A stretch of 64,000 bases of DNA from Pseudomonas parakoreensis. Lineage in GTDB: Bacteria; Pseudomonadota; Gammaproteobacteria; Pseudomonadales; Pseudomonadaceae. The stretch spans positions 1-64,000 of the forward strand of contig NZ_BQHY01000008.1 in NCBI RefSeq assembly GCF_021602155.1. The letters are read 5' to 3'. Positions 39,864 through 48,572 of the stretch are shown piece after piece. Position 1 is the stretch's first letter, and every line of letters begins with the position of its first letter. The notes beneath the pieces are model-generated. The model ran no database searches. It worked only from the letters and a program-made list of their open reading frames with translations, and had not been told where the DNA came from. Position numbers and translations under genes: made by a program.

Positions 39864-41429
39864 ATGGTATTTTCATCCAACGTGTTCCTGTTTCTGTTCT
39901 TGCCGATCTTTCTCGGCTTGTACTACCTGAGCGGGCAACGCTATCGCAACCTGTTGCTGCTGATCGCCAGCTACGTGTTCTACGCGTGGTGGCGGGTGGA
40001 CTTCCTGGCGCTGTTCGCCGGCGTCACCCTGTGGAACTACTGGATCGGCCTGAAAGTCGGTGCCGCCGGCGTGCGTACCAAACCGGCGCAGCGCTGGCTG
40101 CTGCTCGGCGTCGCGGTCGACCTGTGCATCCTCGGCTACTTCAAATACGCCAATTTCGGCGTGGACAGCATCAACGCGATCATGACCTCGTTCGGTCTGG
40201 AGCCGTTCATCCTGACCCACGTGCTGCTGCCGATCGGCATTTCGTTCTACATCTTCGAGTCGATCAGCTACATCATCGACGTGTACCGCGGCGACACCCC
40301 GGCCACGCGCAACCTGATCGACTTCGCGGCGTTCGTGGCGATCTTCCCGCACCTGATTGCCGGCCCGGTTCTGCGCTTCCGCGACCTTGCCGATCAATTC
40401 AACAACCGCACCCACACCCTCGACAAGTTCTCCGAAGGTTGCACGCGGTTCATGCAGGGTTTCATCAAGAAGGTGTTCATCGCCGACACCCTCGCGGTAG
40501 TGGCCGACCACTGCTTCGCCCTGCAAAACCCGACTACGGGTGATGCCTGGCTGGGCGCGCTGGCGTACACCGCGCAGCTGTATTTCGACTTCTCCGGTTA
40601 CAGCGACATGGCCATCGGTCTGGGTCTGATGATGGGTTTCCGCTTCATGGAAAACTTCAAGCAGCCGTACATCAGCCAGTCGATCACCGAGTTCTGGCGT
40701 CGCTGGCACATCAGCCTGTCGACCTGGCTGCGTGACTACCTGTACATCACCCTCGGCGGTAACCGCAAAGGCACGCTGATGACCTATCGCAACCTGTTCC
40801 TGACCATGCTGCTGGGTGGTCTGTGGCACGGCGCGAATATCACTTACATCGTCTGGGGCGCCTGGCACGGTATGTGGCTGGCGATCGAAAAAATGCTCGG
40901 CATCAACACCTCGCCGCGCAGCCTCAACCCGATCCGCTGGGCGCTGACCTTCCTGCTGGTGGTGATGGGCTGGGTGATCTTCCGTGCCGAGAACCTGCAC
41001 GTCGCCGGGCGCATGTACGGCGCGATGTTCAGCTTCAGCGACTGGTCGCTGTCGGAACTCAACCGCGCCAGCCTCACCGGTCTGCAAGTGGCAACCCTGG
41101 TGGTGGCGTACGCAACGCTGGCGTTCTTCGGCCTGCGTGATCTGTACACCAACCAGCCTCCAGTGAAGAGCAAACCTGAAGTCAACGTCGAGGCCAACGG
41201 CCCTGCCACCGCGACCCCGGGAATGATCAAGGCAGCCCCCGGCGAAAACCCGGCGAGCATCCATGAGCCTGGCTACACCGTCGGCGTCGAAGCCCAGGTG
41301 CAACCGGCGTACTGGACGGCGGACTGGTCGCGCTACGTGATGCGCGGGCTGATCCTGCTGCTGTTCATCGCCTCGATTCTCAAACTCTCGGCGCAAAGCT
41401 TCTCGCCGTTCCTTTACTTCCAGTTCTGA
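39864..41429 (+). CDS. algI: Alginate O-acetylation protein AlgI (MBOAT)
   Basis: Polytopic membrane-bound O-acyltransferase that moves acetyl groups across the inner membrane. 521 residues; MBOAT signature FWRRWHISLSTWLRDYLYI with His 282 and the essential His 322 in LLGGLWHGANITYI. GGAGAG precedes MVFSSNVFLFLF; the upstream frame (39780) has no start signals. A hydrophilic tail segment (about 430-480) near the C-terminus is unusually long with proline/alanine. Confidence 0.96.
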   Translation: MVFSSNVFLFLFLPIFLGLYYLSGQRYRNLLLLIASYVFYAWWRVDFLALFAGVTLWNYWIGLKVGAAGVRTKPAQRWLLLGVAVDLCILGYFKYANFGVDSINAIMTSFGLEPFILTHVLLPIGISFYIFESISYIIDVYRGDTPATRNLIDFAAFVAIFPHLIAGPVLRFRDLADQFNNRTHTLDKFSEGCTRFMQGFIKKVFIADTLAVVADHCFALQNPTTGDAWLGALAYTAQLYFDFSGYSDMAIGLGLMMGFRFMENFKQPYISQSITEFWRRWHISLSTWLRDYLYITLGGNRKGTLMTYRNLFLTMLLGGLWHGANITYIVWGAWHGMWLAIEKMLGINTSPRSLNPIRWALTFLLVVMGWVIFRAENLHVAGRMYGAMFSFSDWSLSELNRASLTGLQVATLVVAYATLAFFGLRDLYTNQPPVKSKPEVNVEANGPATATPGMIKAAPGENPASIHEPGYTVGVEAQVQPAYWTADWSRYVMRGLILLLFIASILKLSAQSFSPFLYFQF

Positions 41430-41439
41430 GGGATCTGAC

Positions 41440-42612
41440 ATGACCCGCTCATTACGCATCTTCTACATCGCGCTGTTTCTGCTGACCCTGCTGGTGCTCG
41501 GTCTGTGGTCGGTGCGCAGCTTCTTCGGCTTCAACACCAATGCCGACGCGACGGTGCTCAACGGCCGCTGGACCAAAGCCGTGGAAACCCACTACGACGA
41601 TCAGTTTCCGATCAAGCGACTGGGCACCAACCTCTGGGCGGCGCTGGATTTCAAACTGTTCAACGAAGGGCGTCCGGGCGTGGTGCTCGGTCGCGATCAG
41701 TGGCTGTACAGCGACGAAGAATTCAACCCGATCGTCAACGAAGAGCTGAACCTGCAAGGCAACTACGCGCTGGTTGAAGGCGTGCGCCAGACCCTGAAAG
41801 AGAAAGGCGTGAAACTGGTGATGGCGATCGTGCCGGCCAAGGTGCGCCTGTACCCGGAACACCTGGGTGAAGTGAAACCGGCAAGCATTCACGCCAACCT
41901 TTATCAGGACTTCCACGCCCGTGTCGCGGCAGACAAGATTCTCGCCCCGGACCTGCTCGGCCCGCTGCAACAAGCCAAGCAAAACGGTCAGCAAGTGTTC
42001 CTGCGCACCGACACGCACTGGACCCCGGAAGGCGCCGAAATCGCCGCCAACACCCTGGCCAAGACCATCGCCGACAAGTTCCCGCTCAGCGGCGAGCCGC
42101 AGCGCTTCGTCACCACGCCAGCCGAAAAGGTCACGCACAAGGGCGACCTGCGTCTGTTCCTGCCGCTGGATCCGCTGTTCGAAAACCTGATGCCGGCGCA
42201 AGAGCCGCTGCAAAAGCGCAACACCGTGGCCGCCGAGCAACCGGCCGGTGACGACGCGCTGTTCGCCAGCAGCGAAGTACCGGTCGCACTGATCGGCACC
42301 AGCTACAGCGCGAACCCCAACTGGAACTTCGTCGGTGCGCTGAAACAAGCGCTGCACAGCGACGTGGTCAATTACGCCGAGGACGGCCACGGCCCGATCC
42401 TGCCGATGCTCAGCTACCTGAAAAGCGATGACTTCAAGAACAGCCCGCCACAGGTGCTGATCTGGGAGTTTCCTGAACGATATCTGCCTGTGAACAACGA
42501 AATCGGCGACGCCGACCCGCAGTGGGTCGCAGAGCTCAAACAAGCCGGTGCTCGCCAACAAAACGTAGCCATCAACACTAAATCCGAGACGCCCGATCGG
42601 GCGCAAAACTGA
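41440..42612 (+). CDS. algJ: Alginate O-acetylation protein AlgJ
   Basis: Periplasm-facing, membrane-anchored SGNH-like acetyltransferase related to AlgX. 390 residues with an N-terminal signal anchor (IFYIALFLLTLLVLGLWSV), Asp 191 and His 193 in DTHWTP, and Ser 288 in LIGTSYS. Located 10 bases after algI and 15 before algF. Confidence 0.95.
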   Translation: MTRSLRIFYIALFLLTLLVLGLWSVRSFFGFNTNADATVLNGRWTKAVETHYDDQFPIKRLGTNLWAALDFKLFNEGRPGVVLGRDQWLYSDEEFNPIVNEELNLQGNYALVEGVRQTLKEKGVKLVMAIVPAKVRLYPEHLGEVKPASIHANLYQDFHARVAADKILAPDLLGPLQQAKQNGQQVFLRTDTHWTPEGAEIAANTLAKTIADKFPLSGEPQRFVTTPAEKVTHKGDLRLFLPLDPLFENLMPAQEPLQKRNTVAAEQPAGDDALFASSEVPVALIGTSYSANPNWNFVGALKQALHSDVVNYAEDGHGPILPMLSYLKSDDFKNSPPQVLIWEFPERYLPVNNEIGDADPQWVAELKQAGARQQNVAINTKSETPDRAQN

Positions 42613-42627
42613 AAGAGAGGTAACACC

Positions 42628-43284
42628 ATGACTTTCACTACTACTCCTCGTCGTCTCGCCAAACGCTTCGCACTGGTTGCGGGTCTGAGCGTGCTGTCGG
42701 TCCAGGCCTTTGCCGGTGGTGACGCCGCGCTGTACGGCCCGACCGCACCAAAAGGCTCGACCTTCGTGCGGGTCTACAACGCCAGCAACGCCGAAGTCAG
42801 CGCCACCGTCGGCAGCACCAATCTGAGTGACGTAGCGCCACTGGCCAGCAGCGACTTCAGCTTCATGCCGGGCGGTGACTACAGCGCCAAAGTCGGCAGC
42901 CAGACCCTGCCGGTCAAACTGGCCGGTGACCACTACTACACCCTGGTCAACAACGCGTCCGGCGCGCCGCAACTGATCGAAGAACCGCCGTTCAAGAACA
43001 AGCAGAAATCCCTGGTGCGCGTGCAGAACCTCAGCGACAAGCCGCTGACCCTGAAGACCGCCGACGGCAAGACCGAGGTGGTGCCGAACGTGGCCGCCAA
43101 GGGCCGTGGCGAGCGTGAAATCAACCCGGTGAAAGTCAGCCTGGCGCTGTACGAAGGTGACAAGAAAGTCGGCGACGTGAAACCGGTCGCGCTGGAGCGC
43201 GGTGAGGCCGCGGTGCTGTACGTCACCGGCTCCGGCAGCAGCCTGTCGCCAGTCTGGGTGAAGCGCCCGGTGTCGACGCGCTAA
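42628..43284 (+). CDS. algF: Alginate O-acetylation protein AlgF
   Basis: Periplasmic accessory protein needed for acetylation. 218 residues with signal peptide ending SVQAFAG and two beta-sandwich-like halves (FVRVYNASNAEVSATVGS; LVRVQNLSDKPLTLKTADG). GAGAGG eight bases before the ATG. Confidence 0.95.
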   Translation: MTFTTTPRRLAKRFALVAGLSVLSVQAFAGGDAALYGPTAPKGSTFVRVYNASNAEVSATVGSTNLSDVAPLASSDFSFMPGGDYSAKVGSQTLPVKLAGDHYYTLVNNASGAPQLIEEPPFKNKQKSLVRVQNLSDKPLTLKTADGKTEVVPNVAAKGRGEREINPVKVSLALYEGDKKVGDVKPVALERGEAAVLYVTGSGSSLSPVWVKRPVSTR

Positions 43285-43310
43285 CAAATTTCATGAACTG
43301 ACCCGGCCTC

Positions 43311-43400
43311 CTGTGGGAGCTGGCTTGCCAGCGATGCAGACACCTCGGTTCTGCAGATACACCGAGGTGATGCCATCGCTGGCAAGCCAGGCTCCCACAG
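43311..43400. repeat. REP doublet between algF and algA
   Basis: CTGTGGGAGCTGGCTTGCCA and ATCGCTGGCAAGCCAGGCTC form the arms; the right arm has one extra G. The 211-bp algF-algA gap gives room for an internal algA promoter, but I see no clear one. Confidence 0.94.
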
Positions 43401-43495
43401 GGACCGAGGCAAGAGTTCGGATACGAGACAACAACAAGAGTGAAACGACACAACGTTCGTGCCTCTAACCAATCGATTTTTATGGAGTAAACAAC

Positions 43496-44947
43496 ATGAT
43501 TCCGGTGATCTTGTCAGGTGGTAGCGGTTCACGTCTTTGGCCGCTTTCGCGTAAGCAATTCCCTAAACAATTCCTCGCCCTGACCGGTGAACACACGCTG
43601 TTCCAGCAAACGCTGGAGCGCCTGGTGTTCGAAGGCATGGACACGCCGATCGTGGTCTGCAACAAGGATCACCGTTTCATCGTCAACGAACAGTTGGCCA
43701 ACCGTAACCTCGAATGCCAGCGCATCCTCATGGAGCCGTTCGGCCGCAACACCGCACCAGCGGTAGCGCTGACTGCGATGATGCTGGTCAATGAAGGGCG
43801 TGACGAACTGATGCTGGTGCTGCCGGCCGACCACGTGCTGGAAGACCAGAAAGCCCTGCAACGCGCCCTCGCCCTGGCCACCGTTGCCGCCGAAAACGGC
43901 GAGATGGTGCTGTTCGGCGTGCCGGCGACCAAACCGGAAACCGGCTACGGCTACATCAAATCCACCGGCGACTCGCTGCTGCCAGAAGGCGTCAGCCGCG
44001 TTTCGCACTTCGTTGAAAAACCTGACGTCAAACGCGCCACTGAGTACGTTGAATCAGGCGGCTACTACTGGAACAGCGGCATGTTCCTGTTCCGCGCCAG
44101 CCGCTTCCTCGAAGAGCTGAAAAAGCACGATCCGGACATCTACGACACCTGCCTGCTGACCCTTGAGCGCAGCCAGCAGGACGCCGACACCATCACCTTC
44201 GACGAAGCCACCTTCGCTTGCTGCCCGGACAACTCCATCGACTACTCGGTGATGGAAAAAACCCAGCGCGCCTGCGTGGTGCCGCTGACCGCCGGCTGGA
44301 GCGATGTCGGTTGCTGGTCGTCGCTGTGGGAAGTCAACGAGAAGGATGCCAACGGCAACGTCAGCAAAGGCGACGTGGTGATCCAGGACAGCAAGAACTG
44401 CATGATCCACGGCAACGGCAAACTGGTGTCGGTGATCGGCCTGGAAAACATCGTCGTGGTCGAAACCAAGGACGCGATGATGATCGCCCACAAAGACAAG
44501 GTTCAGGGCGTCAAGCAGATGGTCAACACCCTCAACGAGCAGGGCCGCAGCGAAACCCAGAACCACTGCGAGGTCTACCGTCCGTGGGGTTCCTACGACT
44601 CAGTGGACATGGGCGGCCGCTTCCAGGTCAAGCACATCTCGGTCAAGCCGGGCGCGTGCCTGTCGCTGCAAATGCACCACCACCGCGCCGAACACTGGAT
44701 CGTGGTCAGCGGCACCGCCGAAGTGACCTGCGATGACAACGTGTTCCTGCTCTGCGAGAACCAGTCGACATACATCCCGATCGCCTCGGTGCACCGCCTG
44801 CGCAACCCGGGCAAGATCCCGCTGGAAATCATCGAAGTGCAGTCGGGTTCGTACCTGGGTGAAGACGATATCGAGCGCTTCGAAGACATCTACGGTCGCT
44901 CCACCCCGATCGAACGCGGCGTGTCGGTGAAAACCATCGCGCAGTGA
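43496..44947 (+). CDS. algA: Bifunctional mannose-6-phosphate isomerase / mannose-1-phosphate guanylyltransferase AlgA
   Basis: Supplies GDP-mannose to AlgD. 483 residues: N-terminal nucleotidyltransferase with LSGGSGSRLWPLSRKQFPKQF-type pyrophosphorylase motif at 4-23 and FVEKPDVKRA, then a C-terminal cupin isomerase with LSLQMHHHRAEHWIVVSG (metal-binding histidines). Last gene of the operon, with GGAG 9 bases before the ATG and a terminator after. Confidence 0.97.
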   Translation: MIPVILSGGSGSRLWPLSRKQFPKQFLALTGEHTLFQQTLERLVFEGMDTPIVVCNKDHRFIVNEQLANRNLECQRILMEPFGRNTAPAVALTAMMLVNEGRDELMLVLPADHVLEDQKALQRALALATVAAENGEMVLFGVPATKPETGYGYIKSTGDSLLPEGVSRVSHFVEKPDVKRATEYVESGGYYWNSGMFLFRASRFLEELKKHDPDIYDTCLLTLERSQQDADTITFDEATFACCPDNSIDYSVMEKTQRACVVPLTAGWSDVGCWSSLWEVNEKDANGNVSKGDVVIQDSKNCMIHGNGKLVSVIGLENIVVVETKDAMMIAHKDKVQGVKQMVNTLNEQGRSETQNHCEVYRPWGSYDSVDMGGRFQVKHISVKPGACLSLQMHHHRAEHWIVVSGTAEVTCDDNVFLLCENQSTYIPIASVHRLRNPGKIPLEIIEVQSGSYLGEDDIERFEDIYGRSTPIERGVSVKTIAQ

Positions 44948-44962
44948 TCTCCCGGCAATAGG

Positions 44963-45022
44963 AAGCCCCCGTCCAGCCCGCTGCGTCCCCTATCCGCAGT
45001 GGGTTGGGCGGGGGCTTTTTTT
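44963..45022 (+). terminator. Terminator of the alginate operon
   Basis: AAGCCCCCGTCCAGCCC pairs with GGGTTGGGCGGGGGCTT (one G-T), loop about 21 bases, followed by seven Ts. Confidence 0.93.
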
Positions 45023-45027
45023 AGAAG

Positions 45028-45108
45028 CAAAAGATCGCAGCCTGCGGCAGCTCCTACAGGGAAAACGCGTTCAAACCGTAGGAGCTGCCGCAGGCTGCGA
45101 TCTTTTGA
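45028..45108. repeat. REP doublet, GTAGGAGCTGCCG family, tail-out orientation
   Basis: GATCGCAGCCTGCGGCAGCT then GTAGGAGCTGCCGCAGGCTG, 5 bases after the algA terminator T-run. Confidence 0.94.
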
Positions 45109-45181
45109 CTTTACCCTGCCCATCGCCAACCTCACCTACGCTTAGGTAGGATGCCCCTCTATCCCTGCGAGGTTGTGCGAC

Positions 45182-45646
45182 ATGTTCATCGGCGTCCTGC
45201 TGGTCATTACCTGGCTGATCCTCTTGCTACGCTATCCGGCCAAGGCCGTGCCGGTGTCGGTCGCGGCCGCCGTGGGTCTGGGACTGGTCGCGGTCTGGGT
45301 AGTGTGGCTGGACAACCGCGAGCTCAAGCAACTGGCGCGTCTGGAGATGCGCATTGTCTATGCGCCTGAACAATGCCCGGCGGATCGCCCGCTGCAACTG
45401 AAAATGAACAACGGCAACGACGTGCCGCTGACCGAACTGCGCTGGCGCATCGCAGCCTACGCGCCCGGTGACACGGTCAATCTGGCCGACAACCAATACA
45501 CCGCCCCACGCTATCGCGGTCCCGGCGAACTGCAGGCCGGCGGTAACTGGGAAGACTGCCTGCCGATGCCACCGCTGCGCCCCGGTTACCGTCCGCAAAC
45601 CCTGGAGTTTCGCGCCGAGCGTTTGCAGGGCAGTTTCTCCGACTGA
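45182..45646 (+). CDS. Small membrane protein of unknown function
   Basis: 154 residues. Two membrane helices near the N-terminus (about 2-16 FIGVLLVITWLILLL and 23-42 VPVSVAAAVGLGLVAVWVVW), then a periplasmic-looking beta-rich domain with two cysteines (YAPEQCPADRPL, NWEDCLPMPPL). Homologues in pseudomonads are often labelled multidrug transporter, but nothing in the sequence supports transport by so small a protein. An ATG nine bases earlier is possible. Confidence 0.8.
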   Translation: MFIGVLLVITWLILLLRYPAKAVPVSVAAAVGLGLVAVWVVWLDNRELKQLARLEMRIVYAPEQCPADRPLQLKMNNGNDVPLTELRWRIAAYAPGDTVNLADNQYTAPRYRGPGELQAGGNWEDCLPMPPLRPGYRPQTLEFRAERLQGSFSD

Positions 45647-45681
45647 TCCTTCTCCCCACCTTTTTGCACAAGGAATGCGCC

Positions 45682-46506
45682 ATGCCCGTTGCGTTGATTA
45701 CCGGTTGCTCCAGCGGCATTGGCCGCGCCCTCGCCGATGCATTCAAAGCCGCCGGCTACGAAGTCTGGGCCACTGCGCGTAAAACCGAAGATGTCGCGGC
45801 CCTCGCCGCTGCCGGGTTCACCGACATCGCGCTGGACGTCAATGACAGCCTGGCGCTGGAACAGCTCGCCGAACGCCTCAACCAGCAACACGGCGGCCTC
45901 GACGTGCTGATCAACAACGCCGGTTATGGTGCCATGGGGCCGTTGCTCGATGGCGGCGTACCGGCCATGCAGCGCCAGTTCGAGACCAACGTGTTTTCGA
46001 TGGTCGGCGTGACTCGTGCCCTGTTCCCGGTGCTGCGCCGGGCCAAGGGGCTGGTGGTGAATATCGGCAGTGTCTCAGGCGTGCTGGTGACGCCGTTCGC
46101 TGGCGCGTATTGCGCCTCGAAAGCGGCAGTGCATGCGTTGAGCGATGCACTGCGCATGGAACTGGCGCCGTTCGGCATTCGCGTGATGGAGGTCCAGCCC
46201 GGGGCGATTCAGTCGAGCTTCGCCAAAAACGCCGGACACGAAGCCGAGCAACTGATCAACGAGCAGTCGCCGTGGTTTCCCTTGCGTGAGGGAATCCGCG
46301 CACGGGCCAAGGCCTCGCAGGACAAGCCGACGCCAACCAGTGAGTTTGCGGCTGAGTTGCTCAAGGCTGTGCAGCGGGACAAGCCGCCACGCTTGATTCG
46401 TATCGGTAATGGCAGCCGCGCGTTGCCGTTGCTGGCGACGGTGTTGCCCAAGGGGTTGCTGGAGTCGACGTTGATGCGGCGGTTCGGGTTGCGTGGGAAG
46501 CTCTGA
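45682..46506 (+). CDS. SDR family oxidoreductase
   Basis: Classical short-chain dehydrogenase, 274 residues: cofactor motif TGCSSGIGRALA (7-18), NNAGYGAMG (about 79-87), catalytic serine in NIGSVSG and YCASKAA (Tyr/Lys about 148-152). The loop WATARKTEDV after beta-2 suggests NADP(H). Substrate unknown. AAGGAA precedes ATG at 45682. Confidence 0.9.
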   Translation: MPVALITGCSSGIGRALADAFKAAGYEVWATARKTEDVAALAAAGFTDIALDVNDSLALEQLAERLNQQHGGLDVLINNAGYGAMGPLLDGGVPAMQRQFETNVFSMVGVTRALFPVLRRAKGLVVNIGSVSGVLVTPFAGAYCASKAAVHALSDALRMELAPFGIRVMEVQPGAIQSSFAKNAGHEAEQLINEQSPWFPLREGIRARAKASQDKPTPTSEFAAELLKAVQRDKPPRLIRIGNGSRALPLLATVLPKGLLESTLMRRFGLRGKL

Positions 46507-46521
46507 GACCGAGGTGCCCCC

Positions 46522-46614
46522 ATCGCGGGCAAGCCACGCTCCCACAGAGTTTTGCGCCGTACACGAATATCCAGAGCAACACAAAAACCTGTGGGAGCGT
46601 GGCTTGCCCGCGAT
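46522..46614. repeat. REP doublet, GTGGGAGCGTGGCTTGCCCGCGAT family
   Basis: ATCGCGGGCAAGCCACGCTC and TGTGGGAGCGTGGCTTGCCC arms, perfect over 26 bp, between the SDR gene and the LysR remnant. This family appears only here and at 47387. Confidence 0.94.
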
Positions 46615-46640
46615 GAGGCCGGCACAGTCAACCGAGATCC

Positions 46641-46802
46641 TCAGCCCCAGCCCTTCATGAAATCAATGAACGCCCGCACCTTCAGCGGCAAATGCCGGGT
46701 ATCCGGGTACAGCGCATACACCCCCTGCTGAGCAAAACGGTAATCGGCCAGCAACCGCACCAATCGCCCCGCTTCCAGATCATCCTGAATCAGCCACTGC
46801 TG
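46641..46802 (-). pseudogene. C-terminal remnant of a LysR-type regulator
   Basis: The minus strand reads QWLIQDDLEAGRLVRLLADY followed by RFAQQGVYALYPDTRHLPLK and VRAFIDFMKGWG-stop, the usual last ~53 residues of a LysR effector domain. Upstream (beyond 46802) the homology breaks off; the frame then meets a stop at 46845-46847, and no HTH domain exists. So only the 3' end survives, at a deletion junction. Confidence 0.72.
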
Positions 46803-46807
46803 CTCAG

Positions 46808-46965
46808 TTCGCTGTTGGGCGCATTGGGCGGCAATGATTTCCGCTTACTGCTTTCTCGCCGCCGCTCTGCTGAAGCTGTTGCCGATGGTCGCCGCGCTGC
46901 GTTTCGACGCCTCCACAGTGCTCGCCCTACTGAGCCCACCTTCCCTTCAGGAAAAATCCACATGA
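46808..46965 (+). pseudogene. Possible 3' remnant of a membrane protein gene
   Basis: A plus-strand frame reads HWAAMISAYCFLAAALLKLL then PMVAALRFDASTVLALLSPP and SLQEKST-stop: a membrane-helix-like segment and tail. Its TGA overlaps the ATG of the next gene (ATGA at 46962-46965), the usual sign of a coupled upstream gene. No start exists; the rest would have been lost at the same junction as the LysR remnant. Identity unknown. Confidence 0.35.
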
Positions 46966-47360
46966 TTGACTACAACGAATATTTTGATGAAGTGATCCAG
47001 GCCCACCTGGTCATCGAACGCTGGTTTGCCGTGGAGCAGGATTCGGCCGAATTGGCGCGTTTGCTGAGCCGGTTCTCGGCGGATTTTTCCATGGTCACGC
47101 CGCTGGGTCGGGCGCTGGATATCGAAGCCTTGCGCGGGCTGTTTCAGTCAGCAGGCGGGAAGAAGCCCGGGTTCCGGATCGAGCTCAGTGAGCTGCGCGG
47201 GATTGCCCTGCATGCGCATGGCGCAACGCTGAGTTATCGCGAGCAGCAGAGCGATGCGAGCGGGTTGCACACTGATCGCCGGTCGACAGTGGTGTTTGAA
47301 AAGAGCGAAGACGGGCGGGTGCTGTGGCGGCATTTGCAGGAGACGTTTTGCAGCGAATAG
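46962..47360 (+). CDS. SnoaL-like / DUF4440-type protein
   Basis: 132 residues with NTF2-like features (helix DYNEYFDEVIQAHLVIERWFA, strands FSMVTPLGRALDIEALRGLF, TLSYREQQ, VLWRHLQETF). A longer frame runs through the scar upstream, but MIDYNEYFDEV preceded by CAGGAAAAATCCAC is the sensible start. Function unknown; it may have lost its operon partner. Confidence 0.75.
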   Translation: MIDYNEYFDEVIQAHLVIERWFAVEQDSAELARLLSRFSADFSMVTPLGRALDIEALRGLFQSAGGKKPGFRIELSELRGIALHAHGATLSYREQQSDASGLHTDRRSTVVFEKSEDGRVLWRHLQETFCSE

Positions 47361-47386
47361 ATTTCCTGAGAAACCGCGTCGCCCCA

Positions 47387-47477
47387 ATCGCGGGCAAGCC
47401 ACGCTCCCACAGATATCACGGCGTTCAAAGAATTTGCGCACGCCACAACATCTGTGGGAGCGTGGCTTGCCCGCGAT
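47387..47477. repeat. REP doublet, GTGGGAGCGTGGCTTGCCCGCGAT family
   Basis: ATCGCGGGCAAGCCACGCTC and TGTGGGAGCGTGGCTTGCCC arms between the convergent SnoaL-like and HlyD genes. Confidence 0.94.
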
Positions 47478-47494
47478 GGCAGCGACGCGGTCTG

Positions 47495-48361
47495 TCAGTT
47501 GTCCACCGACTCTTGCTTCACCACCACCGTGCAAGTGATCCCCGCCGCCAGCAACACCCCCTCCGGCACGTCATCGATGTGAATGCGCACCGGTACCCGC
47601 TGTGCCAGGCGCACCCAATTGAACGTCGGGTTCACGTCGGCGATCAGCTCGCGGCTTTCCGGGTTGTCGCGGTCGTAGATGCCGCGGGAAATGCTTTCCA
47701 CGTGGCCCTTCAACACTTCGCCGCTCATCAGTTGCATGTCGGCTTTGTCACCCACGCGCACATGCGGCAGTTTGGTCTCTTCGAAGAAGCCGTAGACCCA
47801 GAACGAGTTCATGTCGACCACGGCCATTTTCGCTTCGCCGATGCGCGCGTAATCGCCGCGATGCACGTTGAGGTTGGTCACGTAACCGTCCACCGCCGCG
47901 CGCACTTCAGTGCGTTTGAGGTTCAGTTCGGCGGCTTCCAGTTGCGCTTGTGCGTGTTGGTAATCGGCCAGCGCGGCGTCGGCGATGTTGCTGGCGTCGT
48001 CGCGGTTTTCCTTGGAGATCACCAGGTTGTCCAGGTCAGCGCGGCGATGTGCGTTGACTTTGCGCATCTCCCACGTCGACTTGCGCGAAGCCACCAGCGA
48101 CTGCGCCTGCTTGACCGCGATGCGGTAGTGCTCGGGGTCGATCTGCATCAACAGGTCGCCCTTCTTCACCAACTGGTTGTCGCGCACCGGCACATCGATG
48201 ACTTCACCGGTGACGTCGGCGGCGACGTTGATGATGTCGGCGCGAACGCGGCCGTCACGGGTCCACGGGGTGTTCATGTAGTGCTCCCACAGGGTCCGGC
48301 CAATCCACAGTGCCAGGGCCAGCACCAGCAGGGTCGCGAGCAGGCTGAAAAACTTTTTCAT
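47495..48361 (-). CDS. HlyD/AaeA-type membrane fusion protein
   Basis: Periplasmic adaptor of an efflux system, 288 residues. One N-terminal membrane segment (FFSLLATLLVLALALWIGRTLW), biotinyl-lipoyl-like halves (VAADVTGEVIDVPVRDNQLVKKGDLLMQID and VRAAVDGYVTNLNVHRGDYARIGE) around a coiled-coil hairpin. Closest family is AaeA/EmrA-like. Ends the operon OMF-FUSC-DUF1656-HlyD, 10 bases after the DUF1656 gene. Confidence 0.9.
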   Translation of the reverse strand: MKKFFSLLATLLVLALALWIGRTLWEHYMNTPWTRDGRVRADIINVAADVTGEVIDVPVRDNQLVKKGDLLMQIDPEHYRIAVKQAQSLVASRKSTWEMRKVNAHRRADLDNLVISKENRDDASNIADAALADYQHAQAQLEAAELNLKRTEVRAAVDGYVTNLNVHRGDYARIGEAKMAVVDMNSFWVYGFFEETKLPHVRVGDKADMQLMSGEVLKGHVESISRGIYDRDNPESRELIADVNPTFNWVRLAQRVPVRIHIDDVPEGVLLAAGITCTVVVKQESVDN

Positions 48362-48371
48362 CAGAACGTTC

Positions 48372-48572
48372 TCAACGGTAGACAGTCAGCGCCATGGCGC
48401 CGAACAGACAGGTAAACAGACTCAGGCGCAGCAGCGCCGGGTGCCAGAAAAAACGGTACAGATCGAACCCCGAAAGGAACCGGTCGAGCGCCCAGGCCAA
48501 CGCCGCAGCGACAAAGAACATCAGGGTCATGGTCGGCATGTACACGCCGTGGAAGGCGATTTCACGAGGCAT
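48372..48572 (-). CDS. DUF1656 small membrane protein
   Basis: 66 residues, two membrane helices (MTLMFFVAAALAWALDRFL and HPALLRLSLFTCLFGAMALTV), the AaeX/DUF1656 type always found beside FUSC and HlyD efflux genes. MPREIAFHGVYMP is the start; the gene overlaps the 3' end of the FUSC gene by 11 bases. Confidence 0.88.
   Translation of the reverse strand: MPREIAFHGVYMPTMTLMFFVAAALAWALDRFLSGFDLYRFFWHPALLRLSLFTCLFGAMALTVYR

Noticed and set aside
41452-43287. A 611-codon open frame on the minus strand opposite algJ-algF
   Set aside because: It is antisense to two well-identified genes, lacks family features, and reflects high GC third-position bias.
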